Shown here piece after piece: positions 1 through 6,711 of a stretch of 14,573 nt of DNA; within the stretch, counting starts at the first letter, position 1; each line of letters begins with the position of its first letter. A program made the translations under genes and the position numbers. The stretch comes from Candidatus Nanopelagicales bacterium (GTDB lineage: Bacteria > Actinomycetota > Actinomycetes > Nanopelagicales > Nanopelagicaceae): positions 37,062 to 51,634 of the forward strand of contig JAURJF010000001.1 of the NCBI GenBank assembly GCA_030832365.1. The letters run 5' to 3'. The notes below the pieces were generated by a model that was given only the letters and a program-made list of their open reading frames with translations, did no database searches and was not told where the DNA came from.

Positions 1-683
1 ATTGCTCTCTCTAATATTGCTAACTCTTGATTAACTTCTATACGAAGTGCTTGGAAAGTCCGCTTAGCAGGATTTCCCCCAAGGCGTCTTGCAGGAGCTG
101 GAATAGATCGCTTAATTAACTCTGCAAGATCACTAGTGCTCTCTATTGAATTATTCGCTCTTGCCTCAATGATGTTATCGACAATTCTTTGAGCAAACTT
201 CTCTTCGCCATAGGTGCGAATAATGTGAATCAACTCGCCTCTGGAATAGCTATCTATTACCTCTTGGGCTGTAATGCCACTGCTTTGATCCATACGCATA
301 TCAAGTGGTGCGCTCTGAGCGTAGGAGAAGCCACGCTCAGATTGATCCAACTGCATCGATGAAGTTCCTAGATCAAAGAGAATTCCATCAACCGATGAAA
401 TCCCAAGTGAATCAAGGAGTTTTGGGGTCTGGTCATAAACAGCATGAAAAATAGTGATTCGATCTAAGTGGGAAGAGAGTCGTTGACTAGCTTTATCAAT
501 TGCGCTCTTATCTCTATCAATACCAATTATCTTTAACTTTGGAAACTTCTCTAATAGCGCAAGTGAATGACCGCCTAGACCTAAGGTGGCATCGACTAAT
601 ACTGGCTTCTCTTTATTTTCTAGCGAGGTTGATAAAACAGTGATGCAGCGATTTAGTAGAACTGATGTGTGTTCCAGCTTCAT
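1..683 (-). CDS. rsmH: 16S rRNA (cytosine1402-N4)-methyltransferase RsmH, 3' end outside the window
   Basis: RsmH (MraW) is the SAM-dependent enzyme that N4-methylates C1402 in the decoding centre of 16S rRNA. About 227 codons are visible, beginning MKLEHTSVLLNRC; the family usually has about 310, so the C-terminal quarter is cut off by the window edge. The translation has the family blocks: VDATLGLGGHS near residues 30-40 (SAM-binding motif I), FDLGTSSMQLD followed by RGFSY and PLDMRMD in the middle, and GNPAKRTFQALRIEVNQEL near the visible end. The ATG at 681-683 is preceded by AGGAG at 692-696 (8-nt spacing), a clear ribosome binding site. It lies downstream of mraZ in the usual mraZ-rsmH order at the head of the division/cell-wall cluster. 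A large stem-loop sits in the 176 bp between the two genes. Identification is firm. Confidence 0.95.
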   Translation of the reverse strand, partial: MKLEHTSVLLNRCITVLSTSLENKEKPVLVDATLGLGGHSLALLEKFPKLKIIGIDRDKSAIDKASQRLSSHLDRITIFHAVYDQTPKLLDSLGISSVDGILFDLGTSSMQLDQSERGFSYAQSAPLDMRMDQSSGITAQEVIDSYSRGELIHIIRTYGEEKFAQRIVDNIIEARANNSIESTSDLAELIKRSIPAPARRLGGNPAKRTFQALRIEVNQELAILERA

Positions 684-733
684 CCCTGCAACTCCTTTTC
701 TTAATCGTTGTTATTACTTTTACTTTTTTCTTA

Positions 734-835
734 CTCTCTTCTCTGGTCACCGCCGGCCGACGGATTGCGGGGGATAAACGGCACCGGGGAAGGGGCGCCG
801 TTTATTTGAAGGTCGGCGGTGGCCAGAGAAGAGAG
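734..835 (-). promoter_or_regulatory. large nested GC-rich stem-loop between mraZ and rsmH; candidate structured leader RNA
   Basis: Two concentric inverted repeats are visible. The outer arms are 734-754 and 815-835 (21 nt, 20 complementary), extended inwards by 759-761 with 812-814 after a 4-nt bulge at 755-758. The inner arms are 774-785 and 794-805 (12 nt, 11 complementary) with an 8-nt loop; the odd position is a G-U pair in minus-strand RNA. The element is GC-rich and flanked by AT-rich DNA. It lies 24 nt after the mraZ stop and about 50 nt before the rsmH start, in the transcribed spacer. The published actinobacterial 'mraW RNA motif' is a predicted cis-regulatory RNA at this place, so this may be a member; I cannot check its consensus here. 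On the minus strand the hairpin is followed by an A-rich stretch, so it is not an ordinary intrinsic terminator. Confidence 0.6.
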
Positions 836-859
836 GAGTTATTTATTTATTGCCCCTTG

Positions 860-1291
860 TTAAAAGAGGCCTGGAAATACCTCCTCGGAAACATCGGCAA
901 AGCCTTTTTCACGATCTTTTAGATAGCTCTTCCACGCCTTGGAATCCCAAATTTCGACTCGAGTATTTGCGCCAATTACTACGCACTCTTTCTCTAAATC
1001 TGCATACTCTCTTAAGCCAGCAGGAATCATTACGCGACCTTGCTTATCTGGAATTTCATCATGTGCACCGGCAAACATCACGCGCATGTAATCCCGAGCT
1101 GCTTTTGCAGTAAGTGGCGCTTGTTTTAGCTGCTCTGTAATTCGCGCAAATTCAGCAGATGGAAAAACAAATAAACAACGCTCTTGTCCTTTAGTAATTA
1201 CTAAGCCTGATGCCAATTCATCACGGAATTTGGCGGGAAGGATCAACCGCCCTTTTTCATCTAAACGAGGTTCATGGGTGCCAAGAAACAC
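860..1291 (-). CDS. mraZ: MraZ, transcriptional regulator of the division/cell-wall cluster
   Basis: MraZ is a nucleoid-associated repressor that forms a ring of AbrB/SpoVT-like domains and controls its own operon. The 143-residue protein has the usual length and both half-domains: the first DxxGR motif (DEKGRLILP, residues 11-19) and the second (DKQGRVMIP, residues 82-90), each followed by a short helix (KFRDEL; GLREYA). It ends in GLF. The start is GTG at 1289-1291, supported by AGGGGAGG at 1300-1307 with 8-nt spacing. The start matches the expected N-terminus, which begins [15 protein letters not shown]. It follows the DUF3040 gene and its terminator, so it opens a new transcription unit leading into rsmH. 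An upstream 10-bp repeat array (1342-1391) fits its operator, implying autoregulation. Confidence 0.96.
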   Translation of the reverse strand: MFLGTHEPRLDEKGRLILPAKFRDELASGLVITKGQERCLFVFPSAEFARITEQLKQAPLTAKAARDYMRVMFAGAHDEIPDKQGRVMIPAGLREYADLEKECVVIGANTRVEIWDSKAWKSYLKDREKGFADVSEEVFPGLF

Positions 1292-1321
1292 TTAAGAGAC
1301 CTCCCCTACTTGACTTACCTC

Positions 1322-1339
1322 GCAGAACCCCCGTTCTGC
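1322..1339 (-). other. small perfect hairpin in the mraZ 5' leader
   Basis: A 7-bp perfect inverted repeat, GCAGAAC/GTTCTGC (1322-1328 and 1333-1339), closes a 4-nt loop that reads GGGG on the minus strand. It lies between the MraZ box array and the mraZ ribosome binding site. It has no following T-tract, so it is not a terminator. It may be a leader RNA hairpin or a protein-binding palindrome; no function can be assigned. Confidence 0.45.
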
Positions 1340-1341
1340 TT

Positions 1342-1391
1342 AATTCCCCACTTTACTCCCTTTTCCTCCATTTTCAACCACCTCTCCCCAC
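1342..1391 (-). promoter_or_regulatory. MraZ-box array (five 10-bp direct repeats) in the mraZ promoter
   Basis: Read on the minus strand, five units follow each other with exact 10-bp phasing: GTGGGGAGAG (1382-1391), GTGGTTGAAA (1372-1381), ATGGAGGAAA (1362-1371), AGGGAGTAAA (1352-1361) and GTGGGGAATT (1342-1351). Four of them carry a TGG core in the same register; the fourth has GGG in its place. MraZ of E. coli is known to bind TGGGN repeats spaced by 5 nt, the same 10-bp period. A possible promoter lies within the array: TTGAAA (1372-1377), a 16-nt spacer, then TAAAGT (1350-1355). Binding there would block RNA polymerase. The operator identity is inferred from repeat form and position. 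Confidence 0.75.
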
Positions 1392-1400
1392 GCGTAAGCT

Positions 1401-1415
1401 GCCCTGGAAAAGGGC
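1401..1415 (-). other. short hairpin between the terminator and the MraZ-box array
   Basis: GCCCT/AGGGC (1401-1405 and 1411-1415) forms a 5-bp stem around a 5-nt loop. It lies between the DUF3040 terminator and the MraZ boxes. It has no U-tract and may be incidental. Confidence 0.25.
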
Positions 1416-1440
1416 TCCTCCACCAAGCTCTTTTGGGCAT

Positions 1441-1462
1441 AAAAAAACCCGCCAGAGGCGGG
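1441..1462 (-). terminator. intrinsic terminator of the DUF3040 gene (and of the upstream SOS operon)
   Basis: On the minus strand the hairpin CCCGCC-TCT-GGCGGG (1448-1462) is followed directly by seven T residues (1447-1441). It lies 24 nt beyond the DUF3040 stop codon at 1487-1489. It separates the dnaE2/dinB/DUF3040 transcription from the mraZ promoter. Confidence 0.9.
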
Positions 1463-1486
1463 TGGGTACTACTTAAATCTAATTAA

Positions 1487-1858
1487 CTATTCACCGAGAT
1501 TACGACGATCCCATCTCTGCTCAAAGCCTTGGCTCCACTTACCAGGCCCTTTCTTAGGCCCAATGTTCTGAGCTTTGGAGATGACCCCATTCATAAGGCC
1601 CCCAAGATTTGAGATGGCAAGAACGGCCCCAACAAGTGAGGCGATAAATCCAGCAACCCCAACCAGTGGCACTTGAGAAATTAAGCCGCCAAAGAGGATA
1701 AAAATGCCTATAAGAATTAGGCCAAAACCAATTACAACCCGGCTCCTTGAAGGGCTCTTGCCGCTAAAAGTTGAAATTAGGCGAGGATCATCAGCAGCCA
1801 GCGCCTCTTCCATCTCGGCTAGAAGCCTTTTTTCATGCTCAGATAGTGGCATAGGCAT
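1487..1858 (-). CDS. DUF3040 family small membrane protein
   Basis: This 123-residue protein matches the actinobacterial DUF3040 family, whose function is unknown. The N-terminal segment MPLSEHEKRLLAEMEEAL, with the DDPRL that follows, is the family signature. Two hydrophobic stretches, about residues 41-62 and 66-86, form a helical hairpin in the membrane. The C-terminal tail is basic and polar and ends QRWDRRNLGE. In Actinobacteria the gene typically sits between dinB and mraZ, as here. Two in-frame ATGs are possible, at 1856-1858 and 1850-1852. Neither has a clear ribosome binding site. A TACTAT box (1863-1868) lies only 4 nt before the first, so transcription may begin inside the first ATG, favouring the second, which also gives the usual MPLSEHE start. 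A terminator follows. Confidence 0.85.
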   Translation of the reverse strand: MPMPLSEHEKRLLAEMEEALAADDPRLISTFSGKSPSRSRVVIGFGLILIGIFILFGGLISQVPLVGVAGFIASLVGAVLAISNLGGLMNGVISKAQNIGPKKGPGKWSQGFEQRWDRRNLGE

Positions 1859-1862
1859 GAGA

Positions 1863-1868
1863 ATAGTA
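1863..1868 (-). promoter_or_regulatory. candidate -10 box for the DUF3040 gene
   Basis: TACTAT on the minus strand lies 4 nt upstream of the first DUF3040 ATG. This would give a leaderless or nearly leaderless mRNA. I see no convincing -35 element at 16-18 nt. The 50-bp gap to dinB leaves room for such a promoter, but read-through from the SOS operon is equally possible. Confidence 0.4.
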
Positions 1869-1908
1869 GAGGCGGGCCCATCTGGAAAGTCGAAAGGATG
1901 AGAAGTTG

Positions 1909-3099
1909 CTATGAATCTTCACTCTCATCATCTCCCTCTCCAATAAGTCGTGCCGGTTTCACAGAGCCACTTCCGAATCGAGCAATTGCCCGATCGATAG
2001 CAACCTGCGCCTGGCTCCATCCAACCTCCCGCTCTCCCAGCTCTAACTGCTCAACTGCTCCACTTTGATCAACTAATTGCTCGAGTGAAACTCCGAGAAG
2101 TCGGACTCTTGAGCCAGCAATCTTGAGCGCTAGATAGAGGTCTTTAACTACTTCATAAATTTCATGGCTGCCACTTATAGAAAGTGGGAGAGTTTTAGAG
2201 CGCGTGAGATTAGAAAAGTCAGAGAAACGCACCTTCAAACCAATTGTCTTACTTCGCAAACTGCGAGCCCGTAGCCTTGCGGCAGCTCTTTCAGTTAATC
2301 GCAGAATTTCTCTAAAAATCTCCTCTTGATCTTCCAAATCATAGGCAAAAGTCTCTGCAGCGCTAATGCTCTTCTCTGGAGCATCTGCAACTACTTCTCG
2401 ATAATCTCTAGCCCAAGCAAGTTCATAGAGTGATACTCCAGCACTTGGACCAAGTGCTCGCTTTAAAGTTTCAAGTGGGGTGTTGGCAATATCGGCAACT
2501 GTTCTAAGACCCAGAGCTTGCAGCTCTTCATTAGTTTTTGGCCCCACTCCCCAGATTTCTGAAACTGGAAGTGGATGAAGAAAGGTCAAAACTCGATCAT
2601 GTGCAATTTCAAGTATCCCATTTGGTTTGCAGCGCCCTGATGCTAATTTGGCAATAAATTTAGTTGTCGCAATTCCCACAGAGCAGGTGATCTTCTCGGA
2701 GGCAAAGACTCGCTGTCTTATCAACTCTGCAATCTGTCGACCGCTACCAAATAATTTTCTTGAACCTGTGACATCGATAAATGCCTCATCTAGGGAGAGC
2801 GGCTCAACATGCGGGCTAAATTCAAAGAATATCTCCATAATTTTTCTAGAGACCTGTGAGTATCTCTCATGATCTGGCGGAATAAAGATTGCACTTGGCG
2901 CCATTCGCTGCGCTCTTGATACTGGCATAGCAGCTTTAATACCAAATTTTCTAGCAGCATAATTTGCCGAAAGAACTACTCCCCTAGCGCCTGCGCCAAC
3001 TACTAAAGGCTTTCCTTTATATTGCGGATAATCCAACTCTGAAACTGAGGCATAGAAAGCATCCATATCAACATGGAGAATGGTGGAATGCTCGCCCAT
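1909..3099 (-). CDS. dinB: DNA polymerase IV (Y-family translesion polymerase DinB)
   Basis: DinB copies past damaged bases with low fidelity. The 396-residue protein shows the Y-family palm: HVDMDAFYAS at residues 9-18 (catalytic Asp11, with Tyr16 at the steric-gate position), SANYAARKFGIKAAMP (nucleotide-binding YxxR), SLDEAF at 102-107 (catalytic Asp104/Glu105), then CSVGIATTKFIAKLAS and the helix-hairpin-helix IWGVGPKT. The little-finger domain follows, and an acidic tail ends DDESEDS. The start at 3097-3099 was chosen because it places HVDMD at the usual distance and lies 4 nt after the dnaE2 stop. A longer reading frame to 3165 exists but would overlap dnaE2 by 62 bp. The usual clamp-binding QLxLF is only recognisable as EQLELGE. 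It is the third gene of the LexA-controlled DUF6504-dnaE2-dinB operon. Confidence 0.94.
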   Translation of the reverse strand: MGEHSTILHVDMDAFYASVSELDYPQYKGKPLVVGAGARGVVLSANYAARKFGIKAAMPVSRAQRMAPSAIFIPPDHERYSQVSRKIMEIFFEFSPHVEPLSLDEAFIDVTGSRKLFGSGRQIAELIRQRVFASEKITCSVGIATTKFIAKLASGRCKPNGILEIAHDRVLTFLHPLPVSEIWGVGPKTNEELQALGLRTVADIANTPLETLKRALGPSAGVSLYELAWARDYREVVADAPEKSISAAETFAYDLEDQEEIFREILRLTERAAARLRARSLRSKTIGLKVRFSDFSNLTRSKTLPLSISGSHEIYEVVKDLYLALKIAGSRVRLLGVSLEQLVDQSGAVEQLELGEREVGWSQAQVAIDRAIARFGSGSVKPARLIGEGDDESEDS

Positions 3100-3103
3100 C
3101 TGG

Positions 3104-6100
3104 CTACTCACAGATAGCGAGGCTACGCCACTTTTGATAAGCAGCTGATAAATCCCATGCCCCAATAGCTCTAAGTGAGATACCGCGTAGCCCAGTTCTA
3201 CGGGTAGCGCCGCGAATTAATAGTAGCTTCGAGTTATAGAGCACCTCGGCATAGCTATGTTGAGCGTCTTCAAAGAATGTTGCATCGCTACAGCCATATC
3301 CATCATCAAGAGTTAGAAAGATAACTCTCTTGCCAGAGCGAACTGGTGGGGTTTGTAGCGCCACTTTAACTCCAGCTACCAATACTAAAGATCCTGATCT
3401 TTGTTCTAGGAGCTGGTTAGATTTTATTGCTCCTATCTGATTGAGAAAATCAGCATAAAACTCAATCATATGATGAGAGATATCCATCCCTAGATACTTA
3501 ACTTCATTTCTTACCAGTTCATGATCTTCTAAATCAGGTAGCCCTGTCTTAGATAAAGTGGGGGTAAAACCTAGGCTTAACTGCGAACCAGTAATTACTT
3601 TAGTTCTACTACCACCAGACCATTTATATAAATCATTTAGATGTAGTAATAAATCTCGACGATTTATCTCATCGCCATAGAGGCGATCAAAGGCCCCCAC
3701 CATCAATAAGGCTTCAGTAGTTGGCCTGCTAACTGAGCTGCGATGGACAAAATCAGCTAGATCTAAATAAGGGCGATTAGCGATAATTGCTGATATCTCT
3801 GCGCTACTAATCCCTGAGATATCGCTAAGAGATAGCCTGATACTTCTCTGATTATCGCCTTCCACTCGATAGCTAATATCAGAGTGATTAATATCAAGAG
3901 GGGCGATAGTTAATCCATTTCGTCTAGCCTCATCTAATAGAAGGCGCTTGGGATACATACCAGGTTCATGAGTTAGAACTCCGGCAAGAAATGCTGCTGG
4001 GTAATGGCGCTTCAACCAAGCAGATTGATAAGTGGGAAGAGCAAAGGCAGCGGCATGGGCTTTGCAGAATCCAAAAGAGGCAAAGGCTCTTAAGACATCC
4101 CAGATTTGAGTAATAACTTTTAGCTCATAGCCTCTTGATAAAGCTTGGGCAAAGAACCAATCACAGACCTCTTGCTGACCCTGCCTACTACCAAGAGCTC
4201 TTCGTTTCTCATCGGCTTGGCCAAGAGAGGAGCCAGTTAGGGTGGCGATGATTTCAATAACTTGCTCGTGAAATACCACTACCCCTTGGGTATCACTCAA
4301 GATTTCAGCTAAATCAGGGTGGAATATCTCCCTAGTTTTAAAACCTTGGCGGGCATTTAGAAATGGAGTGATCATGTCGCTCTTTACTGGCCCTGGTCTA
4401 AAAAGTGAGATATCAATTATTAAATCAGTAAAAGTCTCTGGGGTTAACTTTCCAACTAATTCACGCTGGCCTGGGCTCTCTATTTGAAAGATACCTAAAG
4501 TCTGAGCAGATTGGATGAGCGAAAATGTTTCACTATCATCTAAAGCTATTGCATCAATATCTATTACCTTTCCAGTACTTCGCTCTATCTCAGATATGGC
4601 ATAGGCCAGAGATGATTGCATTCGAACTCCTAAAATATCTAGCTTTAAAAGCCCAATAGCTTCCACATCATCTTTATCCCACTGCACCATCGGATAATTA
4701 CTAGCATTTATCTCGATTGGGGCTCTCTGATATAGCTCAGCGCTAGAGATCACCACTGCGCAGGGATGCATTGCAACATTTCTAGGTAGGCCATCTAATC
4801 GCTCTGCAAGCCCTACTGCCATCTTCCAGATTGGGCTAGTTATATTTAAATTAGCAAGTTCAGGAAGATTAATTAGCGCCTGTGAAATATTGCGAGCTCT
4901 AATATGAGGAAGTGATTTAGCAACTAGATCTATCTCCATGGGGGCAATTGAGAGAGCTGCGCCCACATCTCTTATGGCATGGCGAGCTCTATAGGTATCA
5001 AACATTGCAACTGTTGCAGATCGCATCGGGTAATTTGCAAATACCTGATCATAAATTTCTAACCTTCTAGCAGATTCCACATCGATATCAATATCAGGAA
5101 GAGCCCTTCGAAGTGGAGAGCAGAATCGCTCCATTAATAAACCTAGTGAGAGCGGTTCAACTCCAGAAATTCCTAAGAGATGACAGATTAATGATCCAGC
5201 CCCGCTTCCTCTTGCCGCTACTCTGATTCCAGAGGCTCGCGCGCGATCTGTAATATCGGCAACAGTTAGAAAATATGATTCAAAACCTAGACTCTTAATA
5301 ATCTCTAACTCTTTTTCTAATCTTTGGCTGACCTCACTATTGCTCTGGCCGTAGCGCCAATTAATACCCGCAATTGAGCGCTGCCTTAGTTGAAGAGTTA
5401 GCTCATCTTGTCCTTTAGCCCCTAAAAGCTCAGGCTCTGGAAGATGGATAGATCCAAGGCCAATATCTTGGCTAGGTGATAGCTCTGCCTGCTTAGCAAG
5501 GTCTTGGGTAGTACTTAGTAATTTACGGCTATTTCTCTGGCCCGAAGCGCGAGTAATTATCTCTGCTAAGTGATGCATCTCTTGAGAGCTTTTAAGAAAG
5601 GCCTCGCTATTTTCGCGCTCTACAACATTTTTATGAAGCGGCAATAACCTTCGACTTGCATCGAGAATATCTGCTATTGGCGCATCCTGCCTTAAGCACA
5701 TTCTTGCAGCATTGCTAAGTATCGCTGGAAGATCATTATCTTCAGCAAAACCAAGCATCCTTGAGGCATGGGTAGTCGATCTTGCTCCATCTCCATAAAT
5801 TAAATGAGAGACAATTTCAATTACTTGGCTTTGAAATAGTTCGCAGCTATCGTTATATAGCGATAACGCTTTTTCATATTGACGATTAGTAATAGCTCTA
5901 GCAATTAAAGAGTCAGGGCCTTGTAGCGATATTAGGTTACTGGTGTAGTTAGAGTGTTTCCTTAGAAAGTCTAAATCACACTCACCATAGCTTTTGAGTT
6001 CGCTCACTAGCCTTACTAAAGATCTCCAGCCTTTACCTGGGGTAGCAAGTAATGTGATCCGACTCTGATTCTTGCAAGTGATATCAACTCCAATAATTGG

Positions 6101-6280
6101 AGTAATGCCATTTTCAACGCAGCTCTGAGTAAAGCGAATTGCGCCATATAAGCCATCGCGATCAGTTAGAGCAAGTGAGCTCATGCCAAAGTCGCGAGCC
6201 TTCTCAACTAGAAGATGAGGAAGAGTGGTTCCATATTTAAATGAAAATCCACTAGCAAGATGAAGATGAGTAAAACTCAT
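3104..6280 (-). CDS. dnaE2: error-prone DNA polymerase III alpha subunit DnaE2 (ImuC)
   Basis: DnaE2 is the C-family polymerase of SOS mutagenesis. The 1058-residue product is of normal length. Domain order: PHP at about residues 1-75, palm with catalytic LPDIDIDVES (Asp396/Asp398) and LLKLDILG (Asp548), the fingers block FASFGFCKAHAAAFALPTYQ followed by SAWLKRHYPAAF and HEPGMYPKRLLL, and a C-terminal OB fold (TPPVRSGKRVIFLTLDDG, then DATFFEDAQ). These last blocks are diagnostic of DnaE2 rather than DnaE1. The PHP domain is degenerate: LHLAS replaces LHxHS and TDRDG replaces TDHDG, so metal ligands are lost. The start at 6278-6280 overlaps the DUF6504 stop as ATGA, indicating translational coupling. 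A start 30 nt upstream (6310) is possible but less natural. Regulation is through the SOS box at 6584-6599. Confidence 0.95.
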   Translation of the reverse strand: MSFTHLHLASGFSFKYGTTLPHLLVEKARDFGMSSLALTDRDGLYGAIRFTQSCVENGITPIIGVDITCKNQSRITLLATPGKGWRSLVRLVSELKSYGECDLDFLRKHSNYTSNLISLQGPDSLIARAITNRQYEKALSLYNDSCELFQSQVIEIVSHLIYGDGARSTTHASRMLGFAEDNDLPAILSNAARMCLRQDAPIADILDASRRLLPLHKNVVERENSEAFLKSSQEMHHLAEIITRASGQRNSRKLLSTTQDLAKQAELSPSQDIGLGSIHLPEPELLGAKGQDELTLQLRQRSIAGINWRYGQSNSEVSQRLEKELEIIKSLGFESYFLTVADITDRARASGIRVAARGSGAGSLICHLLGISGVEPLSLGLLMERFCSPLRRALPDIDIDVESARRLEIYDQVFANYPMRSATVAMFDTYRARHAIRDVGAALSIAPMEIDLVAKSLPHIRARNISQALINLPELANLNITSPIWKMAVGLAERLDGLPRNVAMHPCAVVISSAELYQRAPIEINASNYPMVQWDKDDVEAIGLLKLDILGVRMQSSLAYAISEIERSTGKVIDIDAIALDDSETFSLIQSAQTLGIFQIESPGQRELVGKLTPETFTDLIIDISLFRPGPVKSDMITPFLNARQGFKTREIFHPDLAEILSDTQGVVVFHEQVIEIIATLTGSSLGQADEKRRALGSRQGQQEVCDWFFAQALSRGYELKVITQIWDVLRAFASFGFCKAHAAAFALPTYQSAWLKRHYPAAFLAGVLTHEPGMYPKRLLLDEARRNGLTIAPLDINHSDISYRVEGDNQRSIRLSLSDISGISSAEISAIIANRPYLDLADFVHRSSVSRPTTEALLMVGAFDRLYGDEINRRDLLLHLNDLYKWSGGSRTKVITGSQLSLGFTPTLSKTGLPDLEDHELVRNEVKYLGMDISHHMIEFYADFLNQIGAIKSNQLLEQRSGSLVLVAGVKVALQTPPVRSGKRVIFLTLDDGYGCSDATFFEDAQHSYAEVLYNSKLLLIRGATRRTGLRGISLRAIGAWDLSAAYQKWRSLAICE

Positions 6281-6591
6281 GCTGGTCTTGAGGTGGGGCG
6301 AATCTGCCAAAGGCTAGGAGCGTTATTAGCCCCCTCTGGAATTACTTCAATGCGTTCTATTTCAAAAGTTTTCATCACTCCAATAGGAGCTGCCTCTACG
6401 CGCCATAAAATCCGTCCACCATCATCTGGGCGAAATAAGCCATCGCTAGCTCTATTCCACCAACCACCAGATTCACGCCAAGAGCTAAGCAGGGCATAAA
6501 TTCGATAGCGCTGACCTTTATAGGTGAACTCAATTGGCTCACCGCCGGATAGGTAGATCTCCGGTCTCTGATTCTCCATCTTTTCGAACAT
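6277..6591 (-). CDS. DUF6504 family protein, first gene of the SOS operon
   Basis: This 104-residue protein resembles the actinobacterial DUF6504 family: EPIEFTYKGQRYRIYALLSSW, then ESGGWWNRA, LWRVEAAP, and a closing strand LWQIRPTS. No catalytic motif is visible, no signal peptide and no membrane segment. Members are often found beside Y-family polymerase or dnaE2 genes, which suggests an accessory role in translesion synthesis; this is inference from neighbourhood only. The first ATG (6589-6591) lies inside the LexA box and about where the predicted transcript begins, so the mRNA is probably leaderless. A second in-frame ATG at 6577-6579 would give MENQRPEIY; a weak upstream purine run does not decide between them. 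The stop overlaps the dnaE2 start by 4 bp. Confidence 0.8.
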   Translation of the reverse strand: MFEKMENQRPEIYLSGGEPIEFTYKGQRYRIYALLSSWRESGGWWNRASDGLFRPDDGGRILWRVEAAPIGVMKTFEIERIEVIPEGANNAPSLWQIRPTSRPA

Positions 6592-6599
6592 TTGTTCGA
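6584..6599 (-). promoter_or_regulatory. LexA-binding SOS box
   Basis: TCGAAC-ATTT-GTTCGA is a perfect palindrome apart from the 4-nt centre, and extends one further base on each side (6583-6600). It matches the LexA operator of Gram-positive and actinobacterial genomes (TCGAAC-N4-GTTCGA). It covers the start codon and the region just after the -10 box of the DUF6504-dnaE2-dinB operon, so LexA binding would block initiation. Confidence 0.95.
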
Positions 6600-6628
6600 A
6601 TACTAGCTAGAGCCTCTGACGCCAGCAA
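6600..6628 (-). promoter_or_regulatory. SOS operon promoter (-35 and -10)
   Basis: On the minus strand, TTGCTG (6623-6628) is followed by exactly 17 nt and TAGTAT (6600-6605). Seven bases further is the A of the DUF6504 ATG at 6591 or the A before it. The spacing is ideal for a housekeeping sigma factor. It predicts a leaderless transcript under direct LexA control. Confidence 0.7.
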
Positions 6629-6711
6629 ATTGCCTAAAACTCGCCTCAAGGACATGCCCTACTCACGCGCCATTAACCAACTTGTAACCAAGGCCATGCA
6701 AGTATCGGCCA

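Noticed and set aside
734..835. Intrinsic terminator between mraZ and rsmH
   Set aside because: In the direction of transcription (minus strand) the stem is followed by an A-rich, not T-rich, stretch, and it is too long and branched for a simple terminator.
684..1486. RNase P RNA or tRNA genes in the spacers around mraZ
   Set aside because: The two spacers are only 176 and 195 bp, and I see no conserved RNase P core or tRNA T-loop/anticodon arrangement.
3100..3165. N-terminal extension of dinB (start at 3165)
   Set aside because: It would add 22 residues that match nothing in DinB proteins and overlap the dnaE2 coding end by 62 bp. The start at 3099 puts the HVDMD motif at the normal place.
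6281..6310. Upstream start for dnaE2 at 6310
   Set aside because: The extra ten residues are not typical of the family. The ATG at 6280 forms an ATGA overlap with the preceding stop and gives the normal PHP-domain N-terminus.
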